Source: Planctomycetales bacterium
GTDB lineage: Bacteria > Planctomycetota > Planctomycetia > Planctomycetales > Planctomycetaceae
Assembly: GCA_026400835.1 (NCBI GenBank)
Contig: JAPLOA010000056.1
Location: forward strand, 1-64,000
DNA length: 64,000 bases
Reading direction: 5' to 3'
Of the stretch, positions 7,560 through 17,390 are shown in pieces (positions within the stretch are counted from its first letter, which is position 1; each line of letters starts with the position of its first letter). The translations under genes and the position numbers were made by a program. The notes beneath the pieces were generated by a model that worked only from the letters and a program-made list of their open reading frames with translations, ran no database searches and had not been told where the DNA came from.

Positions 7560-10079
7560 CTATTCCTGATGAATCGCGTCCAGGGGTTTCAATCGTCCGG
7601 CGCGGATGGCGGGCAGAACGGCAGAGAGAACGGACAGCAGGACTCCCGCCGCGAGGTAAAGCCCCAGTAGCGGAAAGTTGATGGCGAACTTTACGCCATG
7701 CTCGATCACGCCCGCATACGAAACAGTAATCAGCCAGGCCATCACAACTCCGATGATCGCCCCGGGCAACAAAGCAAGGCTGCCGAGCACAAACGCCTGA
7801 AACAGAAACATGCGGATGACCTGTGCGCGAGTCATCCCGACAACTCGAAGCAGGCCCAGATAACGAGTTTGCTCGATCACATTCATTGTCAACGTATTGA
7901 CGATGGCAAATCCCGCTATCACCAATGCCAGAATCAGGATCATCCACAATCGATCCGTCAGCCCCAGAATCAGCGACTGTACCAGTTCTTTGAGATCATT
8001 ATACGACTGATAGATCAAACCATGTTTGCGGGAGAATTGCTGCAACTGTTCTCCGGTTGCGATCGTCGCCGAGGCAGTCGCTTTGATGCCAAAAATCTGT
8101 GCTGGCTGCACCGGAAACAGCTCGGCCGCCGCCGTTGAATCCATAATCACCATCAAGCCACCGGCCGTGTATTCTCGCACGATACCGGCCAGTGGCAGAA
8201 CATGAGTGATCCCTCCGATTTCCAGACGAATCTCTCCGCCCGACTGCACACCAAGGCGATGTGCGAGAACGCTGCCAACCACGGCCTCGCCCGCCATCAT
8301 CTTCGCCCTCAGCCCGGAATACTGCCCTTCAACAAGATCCACTGGCAGCGGTTCCGGGCCAGTCAAATCTCTGGACATTAATGTTGCAGAAATGCCGTCG
8401 ATCGAGGCGAGTGAAAAAGCCACCGGGTCGATCGATTCAACACCCGGAATCGCACGAACTTCTGCTGCCAGTTCTGGCGATAGAGGCTCAGCTTCGGACA
8501 TATCCACACGCGGCTTGCTGGCTCGCAACAGGTAGTTGGCGGTGAGTGTTCGATCCAGCCAGGACTGGACATCATGCGTGATCGCCAAAGTCGTGTTACC
8601 CACACTGATACTGGTCCCGGACACAATGAACATGACCGAAATCGTCAACGAGGTCCTGCCAAAGTTATCCAGCAGTTGGCGATGTCCAAGCTGGGCTTCG
8701 ACCGGATACGCCCGGCCGATGAAAAAATAAAGAGCCGCCGCGATAGGTCTGATCAGCCCCGGTAAAAAGACGACACCCGCAATTTGCACCAACGAAATGC
8801 CCAGGATGGAAGTAACATCCGGCATAATCTTCCTGGCCGTGCAGGCAAACAGGGCCAGAGAGGTTGCCAGCAGAATAGATCCCCACAGCATCGTTCGTCG
8901 AACAGGAAACTCCCGATGCGGTGCGGAGGCCGATTTCAGAACAGCCAGCGGCCTTTGTTCACATGCCAAACGCGTCGGATACCAAACCGCAATCAATGTC
9001 ACGATCGGACCAAAGATCAATCCGGCGACGATTGCCAGCGGATGGATCGGAATTGTCAGCGGGCGATCAAATCCATAGATGCCATCCATTCCCCTGGATA
9101 TTGCCGCACTACCAAGCACACCAAAGATGATCCCTGCCACAGTGCCAATACTGCCCAGCACAAAAGCTTCACGATACATCGACGCTCCGACCTGGTCTGT
9201 CGTGGCCCCCACGATTCGGATCAGAGCTGTCTGTTTGCGTCGCTCCGTGACTGAAATCTGAAACGTGTTGATGACAATGAAGACTGCCGCCACGACTGAC
9301 AACAAAGCCGCAACATTCAAGCCGATATTGATGATGGCTTCCGTGGGGCGTGTCATATCGGCCGCCGACGCGGGCTCATTCACAACCAGAGGAGGCTGCA
9401 GAGTTCTTTGAATCACGTCCGATACTTCGTCAGCATCAGCCTCCGGCTTCAACAGAACCTGCAGCGAAGTCGCTTTCCCCGGAGCCTTGCCAAGCCGGGC
9501 CGCATCAGCCATGGGCATGAAGATCGAGGCCGTTTCCTCCACTGCAGTCATCTTCTCGAACTTCAGGATACCGGTGACCTGCTTCGTCAGCAGCCACGGA
9601 AGTCCACGAGCTCCGATCCTGATCTCGTCGCCTGCCTTTGCATGCAGATGTTCGGCAACACTTTCCTCAAGGCAGACTTCGTTGGCTGTCCTGGGAACTT
9701 GTCCGGAAACCAGCGTAAACTCTTTGCCGCTCAGATACTCTTCAAGATTCGCACCAAGAGCGATACCCCGTGCTTCTTCGTTTCCCAGCAGAATCTTCGT
9801 GAAGACGCGAAAGATCGGGATCGTTTTCTGCACCCCTGTAAACTGACTCAGGTCCGGCAGCTCATTCAACGGAAAAGCGGATTTATCGTTGGCCACGATC
9901 TCCAGAGACTCTCGCTCACCCAGCATTTCCTGCATCGCATCCAACTGCACGCGTGTCGCTGCGATCGCCTGCAACACGGCGACTACAGACGCGACTCCAC
10001 CGGCAATGCTGAGGACAGTCAGTAGTGTTCTCAGTGGACGCAGCCGGAGATTGTTCCAGGAGAAACTCCACGGAATCAT
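7560..10079 (-). CDS. ABC transporter permease, FtsX/MacB type, duplicated core
   Basis: This 839-residue inner-membrane permease starts at 10079, where ATG overlaps the stop of the ATPase gene as ATGA and follows a ctggag ribosome binding site. The first segment (about 15-40) is a transmembrane helix followed by a large extracytoplasmic MacB-like domain (about 45-230). An FtsX-type helix bundle (about 255-375) comes next. Central helices, a second periplasmic domain (about 490-680) and a C-terminal FtsX bundle (about 705-830) follow. The doubled FtsX layout and the LolD-like partner point to lipoprotein or amphiphile export or mechanotransmission instead of import. The transported molecule is unknown. 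Confidence 0.88.
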   Translation of the reverse strand: MIPWSFSWNNLRLRPLRTLLTVLSIAGGVASVVAVLQAIAATRVQLDAMQEMLGERESLEIVANDKSAFPLNELPDLSQFTGVQKTIPIFRVFTKILLGNEEARGIALGANLEEYLSGKEFTLVSGQVPRTANEVCLEESVAEHLHAKAGDEIRIGARGLPWLLTKQVTGILKFEKMTAVEETASIFMPMADAARLGKAPGKATSLQVLLKPEADADEVSDVIQRTLQPPLVVNEPASAADMTRPTEAIINIGLNVAALLSVVAAVFIVINTFQISVTERRKQTALIRIVGATTDQVGASMYREAFVLGSIGTVAGIIFGVLGSAAISRGMDGIYGFDRPLTIPIHPLAIVAGLIFGPIVTLIAVWYPTRLACEQRPLAVLKSASAPHREFPVRRTMLWGSILLATSLALFACTARKIMPDVTSILGISLVQIAGVVFLPGLIRPIAAALYFFIGRAYPVEAQLGHRQLLDNFGRTSLTISVMFIVSGTSISVGNTTLAITHDVQSWLDRTLTANYLLRASKPRVDMSEAEPLSPELAAEVRAIPGVESIDPVAFSLASIDGISATLMSRDLTGPEPLPVDLVEGQYSGLRAKMMAGEAVVGSVLAHRLGVQSGGEIRLEIGGITHVLPLAGIVREYTAGGLMVIMDSTAAAELFPVQPAQIFGIKATASATIATGEQLQQFSRKHGLIYQSYNDLKELVQSLILGLTDRLWMILILALVIAGFAIVNTLTMNVIEQTRYLGLLRVVGMTRAQVIRMFLFQAFVLGSLALLPGAIIGVVMAWLITVSYAGVIEHGVKFAINFPLLGLYLAAGVLLSVLSAVLPAIRAGRLKPLDAIHQE

Positions 10080-10813
10080 CCGTCGATCTCCAGTTTCAAA
10101 GCGGCCATCCATTCCGCATCAGTCCCGGGCCGTCCATCGTATCGAATGCGACCATCCAGCAGCACAATCAGTCGGTCCGCCTGCGAGGCGACTCGAATAT
10201 CGTGAGTGACAACCACAACTGTCTGCAGGCCCGAGTGAGCCACATCACACAGCAGCCGAGTAATCTCGCGGCCTCGGACCGAATCCAGATTACCCGTCGG
10301 CTCATCCGCCAGAATCAGCGAAGGATTGATCACAAGAGCCCGCGCGATCGCCACGCGTTGTTGCTCGCCGCCTGACAGTTGGGAAGGAAGATGCCGCAGA
10401 CGATGCGATAAGCCGACTCGGTCCAGTTGCAGAATAGCTCGCGGCTCCGACTCTCGTGCAGAAACGCCGTCCAGAATTAATGGCAGCGTGACATTTTCAA
10501 TCACACTCAACGTTGGAACGAGATTGAACGACTGAAAGACAAAGCCGATTTTTCGCCGTCGCAGCAGCGTTAGCGCCTGATCATCCAGGTCGGCAACGTT
10601 TGCACCATCAATCCGAATCTCGCCGGATGTCGGTGGTTCGATTCCACCCATCACATGCAGCAGAGTACTCTTGCCCGATCCGCTGGGTCCCATGATCGCC
10701 ACCATTTGACTACGAGCAATGGAAAGCGAAATGTCCGTGAACGCATTGACGTCTGTCCCCTCGAGCTGGAACACCTTGGACAAGTTGCAGGCCTGGATCA
10801 CATCGTTAGACAT
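10076..10813 (-). CDS. ABC transporter ATP-binding protein, LolD/MacB-like
   Basis: This 245-residue ATPase has all catalytic motifs: Walker [10 protein letters not shown] (42-50), Q-loop FVFQSFN (91-97), signature LSGGEQQR (146-153), Walker B LILADE (166-171) and an H-loop VVVTHD near 200. This is the LolD/MacB subfamily that energises FtsX-type permeases. The ATG at 10813 is preferred; an in-frame TTG lies 18 bp upstream. Its stop overlaps the start of the permease by four bases (ATGA), so the two proteins are translationally coupled and form one transporter. No periplasmic adaptor gene is adjacent. Confidence 0.92.
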   Translation of the reverse strand: MSNDVIQACNLSKVFQLEGTDVNAFTDISLSIARSQMVAIMGPSGSGKSTLLHVMGGIEPPTSGEIRIDGANVADLDDQALTLLRRRKIGFVFQSFNLVPTLSVIENVTLPLILDGVSARESEPRAILQLDRVGLSHRLRHLPSQLSGGEQQRVAIARALVINPSLILADEPTGNLDSVRGREITRLLCDVAHSGLQTVVVVTHDIRVASQADRLIVLLDGRIRYDGRPGTDAEWMAALKLEIDG

Positions 10814-11056
10814 GTTCTCACATGCGTTCAAAATTCAGGCAATCAGATGCTTCACTCGCAGCAGTCCAATCGCGGAGATTCTCACGAAACATTGCAGCGC
10901 AGTCTGATCAATTACTCCCCTGAAAGACAATCAGTTGTCCCGGCAGATGGCACGGATTTATAAATCCGCAGCCTGTACGCATCTGAATCTTCACGATTCC
11001 GGCGACTCTTAACTTTCATCGCCTGGAGTCTTTCACCGCTCAGGGTCTCGTTGCGT

Positions 11057-12514
11057 TTATGCAATCAGTTCATCCACAACGTGCCCGTGCACGTCGGTCA
11101 GGCGGAAGTCTCGCCCCGCATAGCGATACGTAAACTTCTCGTGATCAAATCCGATCAGTTTCAGAATCGTGGCATGAAGGTCGTGAACATGAACCGGCTT
11201 CTCCACCGCTTTGAAACCAAATTCATCAGTGGCCCCATGAACGTAGCCACCCTTGACTCCACCGCCAGCCATCCAGGTTGTGAATCCCCAGTGGTTGTGG
11301 TCTCGTCCGTTGATCTTGCCGGCATTGGCACCTTGCTTCGGAAGTTCCACAACAGGCGTTCTGCCAAACTCGCCACCCCAGATGATCAACGTTTCTTCCA
11401 GCATTCCACGTTGCTTCAGGTCGGTCAACAGAGCGCCGATGGCCTGATCACATTGTTTGGCCAGTCGACGATGATTGACTTCAATATCATCATGATTGTC
11501 CCACGGCTGGCCTTCGCCGTGCCAGACCTGCACAAAGCGAACGCCGCGTTCGATCAACCGGCGAGCAATCAGAATCTGCCGAGCCTGAACCCCGTCACCG
11601 TACATCTCGCGAATATGCCGCGGCTCACGGCTGACATCGAAGGCATCGGCCGCTTCCGTCTGCATGCGAAAGGCCAGCTCGAACGATTGAATTCTTGCTT
11701 CGAGTTGAGCGTCTCCCGGATGTTCTTCGAGATGCCTCTTGTTGAGACTTCTTAATAGTTGCAGTTGAGCCGCCTGTTCCGATCGATTGACTCGGTCGTT
11801 GCGAATATTCTCAATCAGCTTTTCAATCTCGGTATGTTTGGTGTCGATGTACGTGCCCTGAAAGACACCCGGGAGAAATCCGCTCTGCCAGTTCTGTGAC
11901 TCCTGAATCGGGTAGCCGCCGGGACACATCGCCACGAACGCCGGCATATTTTCATTCTCTGTCCCTAATCCGTAGGTCAACCACGAACCCATACTCGGCC
12001 GAACAAGCCGCGCTTCGCCGCAGTTCATCAGCAACAGAGACGGTTCATGATTAGGCACATCCGCATGCATGGAATTAATGATGGCCATGTCGTCGACATG
12101 CTGTGCCGTATGATGAAACAGCTCACTGACCTGGATTCCGCTTTCGCCGTAACGACGAAAACGAAACGGTGATGGAAACAACGCCCCCGTGGGACGTTCA
12201 GTACTGAGATTGCCCGCCGAGATTGATTCGCCACCACGACGCTGCAGTTCGGGCTTGGGATCAAACGTGTCCACATGCGAGGGACCGCCGTTCATAAACA
12301 GGTGAATCACATGTTTAACCTTTGACGGAAACTGAGCCGGCTTTGGCGACATCGGATTGAAAGCCGCCTCAGGAAACGGTGCGGCCTTCACGGAACGGTC
12401 ATTGAGAAAACCGGTCATGGCCAACGCACCGAAACCCATGCCGCAACGCGACAACATTCCTCGTCGTCCCACTGCAATCGCTGACTGTGGGTCTGTTTCT
12501 GAGAACGTATGCAT
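11057..12514 (-). CDS. DUF1501 family protein, partner of the 12535 cytochrome
   Basis: This 485-residue protein has a Tat-like motif RRGML (residues 17-21) and a short hydrophobic stretch. It then has the family metal-site pattern NGGPSHVDTFDPKPE near residue 75 and GRDHNHWGF in the C-terminal third, and it ends in RLTDVHGHVVDELIA. The ATG at 12514 follows a cggggtg ribosome binding site and lies 20 bp after the stop of the PSCyt1/DUF1549/DUF1553 gene. That spacing indicates a two-gene operon. It is closest in layout to the protein at 39343. The function is unknown; the pairing suggests both partners act together in the envelope. Confidence 0.92.
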   Translation of the reverse strand: MHTFSETDPQSAIAVGRRGMLSRCGMGFGALAMTGFLNDRSVKAAPFPEAAFNPMSPKPAQFPSKVKHVIHLFMNGGPSHVDTFDPKPELQRRGGESISAGNLSTERPTGALFPSPFRFRRYGESGIQVSELFHHTAQHVDDMAIINSMHADVPNHEPSLLLMNCGEARLVRPSMGSWLTYGLGTENENMPAFVAMCPGGYPIQESQNWQSGFLPGVFQGTYIDTKHTEIEKLIENIRNDRVNRSEQAAQLQLLRSLNKRHLEEHPGDAQLEARIQSFELAFRMQTEAADAFDVSREPRHIREMYGDGVQARQILIARRLIERGVRFVQVWHGEGQPWDNHDDIEVNHRRLAKQCDQAIGALLTDLKQRGMLEETLIIWGGEFGRTPVVELPKQGANAGKINGRDHNHWGFTTWMAGGGVKGGYVHGATDEFGFKAVEKPVHVHDLHATILKLIGFDHEKFTYRYAGRDFRLTDVHGHVVDELIA

Positions 12515-12534
12515 AAAACACCCCGACGCGGATT

Positions 12535-15186
12535 CTAGTCCACAAAAACAAATTCATTGGTCAACAATAACGCCTGAGCCAACTGAGCCCATGCGTCTAA
12601 TCGGCTGGCTCCCGGCTGGTCTCGGAAATCGTCTTCGGAATTCCAGCCGCGGAGAACTTTTCCGTCGGCCGATTGAGTAATCATAAACTTCGAACGGAAC
12701 GAATCGTGGCTCTCGTCGACTCGACAATCCACGATAAAATCGATCGACTCACCAGCACGAATATCAAACGGTGCCGCAGCAACAGGCAACGTGACGTTCT
12801 CCGCCACGACATCCTGCAGGATGCCCAGTCGTGAATTGACAACTCGCAATCGTACGCCGTCGCCCATTTCCTGTTCATGGCCTATCACGCCATTGACCGC
12901 AACTCGGCAATCGACTTCCGATGTCCAACGTCGCACGGCACAAAAGGAGAGTCCGTGTCCCGTATGGCCGCCGGATTTATTGAGCGTTGCCCAGCCCAAT
13001 TTGGCATCAGGCAGATCTTTACCACCCTGCCACTTCCCTTCGCCAGCAAACGGGAAGATCGTAAAAGCCGTCAAAGATTTCGACGCTTCATCAAAGGTGC
13101 CGTAGCCGTACGACCAGCCGGGCAAGCCGCCGCCAATGTCCTGTTTCGCCTGAATCTCTTCGACAAAAGCTGTCAGTTCGGTCAGTTCTGTCTCTGCGGG
13201 TTCCCGCTGGAGCACGTGCAGAAACATCTGGCGAATTCGTTTACCCGGGCCATCCGTCGCGCTCACATCTTTTGTCTGCTCCGCAATATCAACCGCTCGA
13301 TTCATCACGAAGGGATTGTTGAGCTGAAACAGGGCCTGCTGAGGAACGGTTGTTTCGAATCGTCGAGGAGCGTGGGCGTCCGGATTTGGCAGATCGAATG
13401 TTCGGAAAAGTCCGGGCAGGTTCTGTCGATCGATTCTGGCGTAAATCGTCCGCCGCAGGATGTTGGGATCTGCCGCGATGTCCGCCGATTTGCCGCCGAT
13501 CGTGCGATCCATTTTTCCGGAGATAGCCAGAATCGCATCGCGCTGCGATTCGAAGTCGAGACGACTGCGATGCATACGAGCATACAAGCGATTTTCAGGG
13601 TCCGCTTTTTCCGCATCCAGTCTGCGATCAGATTTCTGCTGCCATGTGTTTGATGTCACGATGTGGCGAATCAGAGCTTTCTGCGACCAGCCTTGTTTCA
13701 CAAAATAGTCGGTCAGGTAATCCAGCAGTTGCGGATGAGTGGGCGGGACTGTTCTCACGCCAAAGTCACTCGGCGAATCGACAAGACCTTTCCCGAATAA
13801 GTGCATCCAGATGCGATTGACGGCCACTCGCCCTGCTAAAGGGTTTGCCGATGATGCGATCGCGTTCGCCAGTTCCAGTCGTCCGCTACCATCCTTGAAA
13901 GGTTCCGCATTCGGCCCTGACAGGGCAGTAAAGAATCTTCGAGGAACCTGGGCACCATGATTGTGAGGCTGACCTCGCACGAAGATCACCGGCTCCACAG
14001 GTTGAGGTCGATCAATAAGGCGAAGCGTCGACGGTTCGTTCTTCGGTTCATCAGACGAAGCAAAAACGCCATACAAGGAATAATAGTCGGCGGTCGGGAT
14101 CGGATCGAACTTATGGTCGTGGCAACGAGCACACGAGGCCGTGAGTCCCAACATGCCTCGACTGACAACGTCAATGCGATCATCAATGATGTCCGCAGTG
14201 TTGTTCAGGAACCGACGGCCCAAAGTCAGATAACCCATCGCTGCCAATTGAGCGGGATCCTCTGAACCGGGCATCCGATCCGCTGCCAGTTGACGCTTCA
14301 GGAACTCATCATACGGCATATCGTTGTTCAGCGAGTTAACGACCCATTCGCGGTATCGCCAGGCATCCGGATATTCCCGGTCTTCCATGAAGACATAGCC
14401 TTTGGTGTCAGAATATCGGGAGACATCCAGCCAGTATCGTCCCCAGCGTTCACCATACTGCGGCGAAGCCAGCAATCGATTAACGTACGCGGATTTCCAC
14501 TCGCTAAGTTGTCCTGACGCTTCGGCCTGTTCCGCTGCCATGAGGTCGGCCAACTCCGGCGGAAGCCCCGTCAAAGCAAAAGCCAATCGACGCACGAGCA
14601 CTTTGGCGGAAGCCGGCTCAGAGCGCTCCAGACTCTTCTGAACGAGAGCCTGATCGACAAAAAAATCGACCGGATGTTGTCCTTCGTGAAGACTTGACAG
14701 ATCTGGCGACTGGACTGCCTGGAAAGCCCAGTGCTCTCGCCATTTCTCCACCCTGCGTCGTGCTTCCGTTTCAAGATCGGAAGATTCGGGCCAAACAGCT
14801 CCATCGGCAATCCATTTTTGCACGGCTGCAATTTCGGCGTCTGACAATTTCTTTGAAGGAGGCATCGAGATGTCGTCCTTCGAATGCTCCAGCACTCTCG
14901 CGATGCGACTTTCAGCCGGGTTTCCCGGAACAACCAGCGGAGTATCACTCACCTTGCCCTGCAGGAGATCGTTCCGTCGATCCAGTCTCACGCCGTTTTC
15001 CTGCTTTGTTCCACCATGGCATTCGACGCAGCGATCAAGCAGCAGCGGCCGAATATTGGTCTCAAAGAAGTCACCACGCTCATCGGCGCACGTAGCGTTA
15101 CCGGGACACTGTGTCAGCGTCATAAGCACGACGACCGACCAGAGAGAAAAATGGAGACCGCGTTGGGAGCAAATTTGAGTCATCAT
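12535..15186 (-). CDS. PSCyt1/DUF1549/DUF1553 multidomain cytochrome with an extra domain
   Basis: This 883-residue secreted protein has a signal peptide (about 1-34) and an N-terminal PSCyt1 domain with haem motif CVECH (53-57). DUF1549 (about 170-375) carries a second motif, CARCHDHKFDP (352-362), and DUF1553 starts near 435. Between the main DUF1553 body and its terminal motif LAQALLLTNEFVF lies about 150 residues of beta-rich sequence (roughly 700-855). The other two paralogues lack it, and it may be a carbohydrate-binding-like sandwich. The start is ATG 15186; an upstream in-frame GTG at 15213 lacks a ribosome binding site. It is the first gene of a tight pair with the DUF1501 gene. Confidence 0.9.
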   Translation of the reverse strand: MMTQICSQRGLHFSLWSVVVLMTLTQCPGNATCADERGDFFETNIRPLLLDRCVECHGGTKQENGVRLDRRNDLLQGKVSDTPLVVPGNPAESRIARVLEHSKDDISMPPSKKLSDAEIAAVQKWIADGAVWPESSDLETEARRRVEKWREHWAFQAVQSPDLSSLHEGQHPVDFFVDQALVQKSLERSEPASAKVLVRRLAFALTGLPPELADLMAAEQAEASGQLSEWKSAYVNRLLASPQYGERWGRYWLDVSRYSDTKGYVFMEDREYPDAWRYREWVVNSLNNDMPYDEFLKRQLAADRMPGSEDPAQLAAMGYLTLGRRFLNNTADIIDDRIDVVSRGMLGLTASCARCHDHKFDPIPTADYYSLYGVFASSDEPKNEPSTLRLIDRPQPVEPVIFVRGQPHNHGAQVPRRFFTALSGPNAEPFKDGSGRLELANAIASSANPLAGRVAVNRIWMHLFGKGLVDSPSDFGVRTVPPTHPQLLDYLTDYFVKQGWSQKALIRHIVTSNTWQQKSDRRLDAEKADPENRLYARMHRSRLDFESQRDAILAISGKMDRTIGGKSADIAADPNILRRTIYARIDRQNLPGLFRTFDLPNPDAHAPRRFETTVPQQALFQLNNPFVMNRAVDIAEQTKDVSATDGPGKRIRQMFLHVLQREPAETELTELTAFVEEIQAKQDIGGGLPGWSYGYGTFDEASKSLTAFTIFPFAGEGKWQGGKDLPDAKLGWATLNKSGGHTGHGLSFCAVRRWTSEVDCRVAVNGVIGHEQEMGDGVRLRVVNSRLGILQDVVAENVTLPVAAAPFDIRAGESIDFIVDCRVDESHDSFRSKFMITQSADGKVLRGWNSEDDFRDQPGASRLDAWAQLAQALLLTNEFVFVD

Positions 15187-15457
15187 GAGCTTGAGCCCGA
15201 AATGGTGTTCCACATCAGCGTCAACGCTTCATGCGGCACTTTTCATTCGATTGTTGAGCGAGCATTGGACCGGCCGATCCGGAAACCAACGTCGATTGCC
15301 TGACTGTGCAGGAAGAATTTTGCAGGCGGGTGAGATCCTCTGAGCAGGGTACAACCATTTCCCGGACACTCTCCTGTCTACAGGAATCGTATCTGAAGAG
15401 TTCGTCGGGACCCGTTCAGAATTGGCGACTATGGCAGATTCTCAGGGGAAGAACGCC

Positions 15458-15880
15458 TTATTCAACGGTTTTCCCGTCGGCAGTATTCACAATAACAAGC
15501 TGATGACCGTCCACGTCGTATTGATAGTCTAGTCCGCTGGGAAGGACCGGCAGCCGAATGTTGTTCGCAGAAATGATCTGCGTCATGAATTCGTCGTGTG
15601 ATTGTGGAAATCGTCCTTCGCTGGCGTTGTAGAGATTCAGGGCATGCTCGATGGCCAGCATCGGAATTTCCACTCTGGCCTTCTTCAGGATTTCCAGAGG
15701 CCCTGTGATCGGATCGGTGACTTTGGCATCGAGCGTGACAACTTCTTTTCCGGCCTTCTGATCAAACTCGCCAATCTCCGCGGGTTTTGGAGGAGCACTG
15801 GGCTGCTGAGCAGCGGGCTCAGAAACATCCATGCAACCGACGAATAGAAGACTCAATCCAACAGCTCTCAGACAACACAT
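15458..15880 (-). CDS. Small lipoprotein with a pseudopilin-like C-terminal region
   Basis: This 140-residue protein starts at ATG 15880. It has a short hydrophobic signal ending in LLFVGC, a plausible lipobox (Cys16). A Pro/Ala-rich linker leads to a region resembling the soluble part of GspG-type pseudopilins: a helix with IEHALNLYNASEGRFPQSHDEF, then LPSGLDYQYD and a short beta segment. It lacks the N-terminal pilin helix, so it is not a pilin itself. It is probably lipid-anchored in the periplasm, with unknown function. An in-frame TTG at 15937 is a less likely start. Confidence 0.7.
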   Translation of the reverse strand: MCCLRAVGLSLLFVGCMDVSEPAAQQPSAPPKPAEIGEFDQKAGKEVVTLDAKVTDPITGPLEILKKARVEIPMLAIEHALNLYNASEGRFPQSHDEFMTQIISANNIRLPVLPSGLDYQYDVDGHQLVIVNTADGKTVE

Positions 15881-16228
15881 AGAAGTAGACTCACGGCATG
15901 AGCGAATCGCGGATGCCGGGAAGAGTCCGTCATCCAAACCGACGATGCACCCACTTCGATCTCGCAGTCTCGCAGACTGAATTCAAATCGTTTGCAGACA
16001 GCCGCGTGATCACGGGTTCGGTTCGACAGAGATCTTACAAAACGCATTGGCGATTCAACAGCGGGAGCCACCAAATACCGTGAAGGCGGGCGTCGTCGCG
16101 AATCTCTGCAGGCCCTTACTTCGGAAAGATCCGGAGACGGTCCACGAAGTCCCGCTCAGCAAGCGAGACCTGCTGAGTTCCGCGACTACGCCCTGTGAAG
16201 GCAACCTATCACCGAATCGCGGTGGCAT
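15881..16228. other. Gene-free gap with a diverged family B repeat
   Basis: No gene is visible. Bases 16143-16190 (CGAAGTCCCGCTCAGCAAGC, then gagacctgctgagttccgcg) resemble the family B palindrome at 3505 with changed stem sequence. The rest of the gap is unrecognised leader sequence for the lipoprotein gene. Confidence 0.4.
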
Positions 16229-16765
16229 CTATTTCCTGCAATCTTCACAATCATCATCGCAGTGGTCACAACTGTCGCACTGCGGATTTGGTAGCCGTGA
16301 AAAATAGGCGGGGCCATAGTTCGACATGCCGTCGCTGATTGCATAAGGCTCGTACTCCATACGAAAGCCATCACAAGGGCGAGCAAACAAGTGACCAAAT
16401 CCTCGTGGCCGAAATTCATCGGGCGCACATCGCTGATGTTGAGTGAGCGATGCTGCTCGAGGGCGATACCAGTTTGTGTACTTGTCGAGCGGCAGCGGAA
16501 AATGATTGAATCCGTTGCCGGCAGAACCGGGAGCACCTAAGTCCGGCGTAACTCGAATCTGACGGAATCCATTAAACGCGCCGTTCGGAAGTGTGGCATT
16601 GCCGGTTCGTACGGCCGCATATTTTGCGAGTGAATTGGTTGCCACTGGATGTTGGGAAGTGGGCGAACCGTTAACTGGCGGAAGTCCGGTATCCTGAGCC
16701 ATGGTTGCGGCGTGTACTGTCAGAATTGCAAAGACGTAAACGCAAAGTGAAACGAGACGAACCAT
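16229..16765 (-). CDS. Small secreted protein with a Cys-rich C-terminus
   Basis: No family is recognised for this 178-residue protein. The N-terminus is a signal peptide (MVRLVSLCVYVFAILTVHAA, cleavage near AQD). The middle is Pro/Asn/Gly-rich with little predicted structure. The extreme C-terminus is a cluster, CDSCDHCDDDCEDCRK, with five cysteines among aspartates that could bind metal or form disulfides. The ATG at 16765 follows an aggatgac ribosome binding site; an ATG nine bases upstream is the alternative. It resembles the short secreted, low-complexity proteins common in Planctomycetes. The gene is monocistronic as far as can be seen. Confidence 0.6.
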   Translation of the reverse strand: MVRLVSLCVYVFAILTVHAATMAQDTGLPPVNGSPTSQHPVATNSLAKYAAVRTGNATLPNGAFNGFRQIRVTPDLGAPGSAGNGFNHFPLPLDKYTNWYRPRAASLTQHQRCAPDEFRPRGFGHLFARPCDGFRMEYEPYAISDGMSNYGPAYFSRLPNPQCDSCDHCDDDCEDCRK

Positions 16766-17390
16766 GACTGTCATCCTGACTTCAGAAAAAGCCCCGGTGT
16801 CAACGACCGTGTTGCCCACCAGATCTCTCTTCGGATTGCTGCGTTGAACTGCCGCAGAAGAATTCAGAGGCATGCCCGAAGTGCCCGGGATGACGCACCG
16901 ATTCCTCAGTGGCTTCCGTTTATGACAGATAATTGCCGTAAACACCTCTGCGGAGAATCGACCTGTTCCTGAAGATTTCCCCAATCGAAAAAGCTTAACA
17001 TTTGGCCAGCTGGAGGCGTGAGAATTCCCGCTGGGGCCAGAGCCATTCGACTTTAGAAATCAGAGAAATCTCCCGATTGCCGTCGATTCCTCGATGTGTT
17101 CAGAATTTATGAACATCGCGGCCCGCGCGGCTTTCCGAGCGATCAGGTAAGGGCCACTTTTCCAGGCGTGAACATAGTTGTCCGCTCTTACGCCCTGCCC
17201 CTGGCGGGCCCTTTCTTCATTTGTCCGACGAACTTTTTACTGAGGGGGTCGGGCCGTGGTTTCAAATCTTTGGAAAGATGAGTAGACTTCGCCGACGGTC
17301 GACGGGAAGAGAGTTGAACATCGATGCGCTGGCAAGGGGCTGGCTGCAAAGGAGAAGTCGACCATTTCGCCTTGCCGTGAACGAATAAAC
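16766..17390. other. Gene-free gap between divergent genes
   Basis: This 625-bp gap lies between the divergently transcribed secreted-protein gene and fabH. Open frames exist on both strands but have no ribosome binding sites or family similarity. No convincing repeat or promoter was found. Confidence 0.4.

Noticed and set aside
11051-11755. A 234-codon frame opposite the DUF1501 gene
   Set aside because: It is a shadow of the coding strand and lacks its own translation signals.
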